From positions 1-6,170 of the forward strand of contig CAMAML010000081.1 in the NCBI GenBank assembly GCA_945836835.1: 6,170 bases of DNA. Reading direction: 5' to 3'. The translations under genes and the position numbers were made by a program. Positions 5,041 through 6,170 of this stretch are shown here, one piece after another; position 1 is the stretch's first letter; each line of letters begins with the position of its first letter. The DNA is from an uncultured cyanobacterium. GTDB lineage: Bacteria > Cyanobacteriota > Vampirovibrionia > Gastranaerophilales > Gastranaerophilaceae. A model generated the notes under the pieces. The model was given only the letters and a program-made list of their open reading frames with translations, did no database searches and was not told the DNA's origin.

Positions 5041-6170
5041 CTAACGACGTCTTTTACCGTTCTTTTGTTCTTTTCTGAACCAGTAATAAATTGCTCGGGC
5101 AACCCTGTGAGAACTGTGTCTCACAAGCCCCTCTTTACTATCCTCTATAAGTTTTTTAGGACAAACTTTTACCCCGAGCTTTCTCAAGTTGTCGTAATCA
5201 ATTTTAACGGGATAGGAATTTGCACGCCTGTACTTATCCGCAAGCACCGCCGGTAAAGAGTCGTTAACCAGTACGGCATCAATAATTTTTTTGCTGTCGG
5301 CATGCTGCATAAGTGCCTTTACGTGATCCGAGACACTGTACCCGTCCGTTTCGCCGGGTTGGGTCATAATATTACAAACATATACTTTTTTAGCCTTCGC
5401 CAAAACAACTTCTCTTGAAATTTCTTCAATCAAGAGGTTTGGAATAACACTAGTATACAGGCTTCCCGGACCCATGACTATTAAATCCGCATCTCTTATT
5501 GCCAAAATGACTTCGTCCAACGCTCTGCATTTTTTCGGATCGGTAAACAATCTTTTAATCTTGCCGTTTGCCTCGGGAATATTGGACTCGCCACGGATAA
5601 TCCTTCCATCCTCCATTTCGGCAACCAATTTCATATCATCCAGCGTCGACGGCAACACTCGACCTCTTATGTTAAGAACGTTTGACGACTCTTTAACTGC
5701 ACGCACCATATCCCCCGTAATCGAGCATAACGCCGTCAAAAACAGGTTCCCGAAACTGTGTCCTTCCAAGCCTTCGCCCGAGCGAAAACGGTATTGGAAA
5801 AGTTTTGTAACCAAATCTTCGTCGTCCGCAAGTGCTGCGATACAGTTTCTGATGTCTCCCGGAGGAAGAACACCCATTTCTTCTCTTAAGCGCCCCGAAC
5901 TTCCGCCGTCATCTCCGACGGTTACAACGGCAGTTATATTGTTTGTTATGTGCTTAATCCCTTTTAACAACATGGAAAGCCCCGTCCCGCCGCCGATTGC
6001 AACGATTTTAGGGCCTCTGTTAAGTTTTCTTCTTCGGTACAACGCCTCCAATATCGTTCCGTCCTCTCTTTCGTCGCTGACATTTAAGATTGAGAGGTTC
6101 GATTTTTTCCAGCCCTTAAAGAAGATTGCCGCCCCGAACATCACGACCGCAAACGCAATCCACTCAGTCG
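5041..6170 (-). CDS. yvcK: YvcK/CofD-family protein (gluconeogenesis-factor type), membrane-anchored, 5' end outside window
   Basis: The family signatures of YvcK/CofD are all present (numbered from the in-frame GTG at 6144): KIVAIGGGTGLSMLLKG (46-62), the nucleotide-binding loop; VVTVGDDGGSSGRLR (73-87); GVLPPGDIRNC (91-101); GHSFGNLFL (128-136); RVLPST (162-167); MGPGSLYTSVIPNLL (224-238); NIMTQPGETDGYSVSDH (258-274). YvcK-type proteins bind UDP-sugars such as UDP-GlcNAc and are needed for growth on gluconeogenic carbon sources and for cell-wall homeostasis; the related CofD makes a coenzyme F420 precursor, unlikely here. The frame stays open through the window edge and reads TEWIAFAVVMFGAAIFFKGW across it. 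This is a hydrophobic segment followed by a basic linker, so the GTG or ATG at 6139-6144 lies inside a probable membrane helix and the true start is outside. A Lys/Arg tail (KEQKNGKRRR) ends the protein. It is the upstream partner of panB, 19 bp away. Confidence 0.92.
   Translation of the reverse strand, partial: TEWIAFAVVMFGAAIFFKGWKKSNLSILNVSDEREDGTILEALYRRRKLNRGPKIVAIGGGTGLSMLLKGIKHITNNITAVVTVGDDGGSSGRLREEMGVLPPGDIRNCIAALADDEDLVTKLFQYRFRSGEGLEGHSFGNLFLTALCSITGDMVRAVKESSNVLNIRGRVLPSTLDDMKLVAEMEDGRIIRGESNIPEANGKIKRLFTDPKKCRALDEVILAIRDADLIVMGPGSLYTSVIPNLLIEEISREVVLAKAKKVYVCNIMTQPGETDGYSVSDHVKALMQHADSKKIIDAVLVNDSLPAVLADKYRRANSYPVKIDYDNLRKLGVKVCPKKLIEDSKEGLVRHSSHRVARAIYYWFRKEQKNGKRRR

Noticed and set aside
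1..6170. Mobile element, phage or CRISPR signals
   Set aside because: I saw no transposase or integrase motifs, no regularly spaced direct repeats and no tRNA-like attachment site. The gene content is housekeeping apart from the left edge.

Overview
The window looks like chromosomal DNA from an AT-rich bacterium with Shine-Dalgarno-led genes and the standard bacterial code. The best guess for the source is a gut-type non-photosynthetic relative of the cyanobacteria (Gastranaerophilales / Melainabacteria, class Vampirovibrionia). Two features point there: the pilin-like protein (N-terminus AFTLAEVLITLGIIGVVAA, C-terminus ending YCTALIM-NGWKIPKDYP) and a YvcK-family protein preceded by a membrane segment. 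This assignment is inference from remembered family patterns, not from a search.

Left edge (1-1092): the 5' part of an XRE-type helix-turn-helix regulator runs off the window on the minus strand. It is divergent from a type IV pilin-like gene on the plus strand. The 128-bp gap between them holds a strong extended -10 promoter for the pilin gene and a perfect AT-rich inverted repeat that could be the regulator's operator. The pilin gene converges on rplL across one shared hairpin terminator.

Middle (1115-2376): rplL (L7/L12) and rplJ (L10) form a two-gene minus-strand unit with a near-ideal promoter. An untranslated leader of about 220 nt contains strong stem-loops and fits an autoregulatory L10 leader. 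Neither rplK/rplA nor rpoB/rpoC adjoins the pair, which is unusual.

Right part (2386-6170): a compact minus-strand run, read from the right edge, of a yvcK/cofD-like gene (5' end outside the window), panB, panC and an unrecognised membrane protein. Gaps are 19, 33 and 8 bp, so one transcript is likely. PanB and PanC make pantothenate precursors for CoA (2-oxoisovalerate to ketopantoate, and pantoate plus beta-alanine to pantothenate). YvcK-type proteins act in central carbon and cell-envelope homeostasis. The last protein has membrane helices, a charged linker helix and a C-terminal domain that resembles a class III nucleotide cyclase lacking its metal-binding aspartates. It is the least explained item in the window.

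I found no mobile element, CRISPR array, tRNA or rRNA. Most of the window is ordinary housekeeping DNA. The items most worth a second look are the degenerate cyclase-like protein, the isolated rplJL unit with its leader, and the regulator/pilin divergent region.
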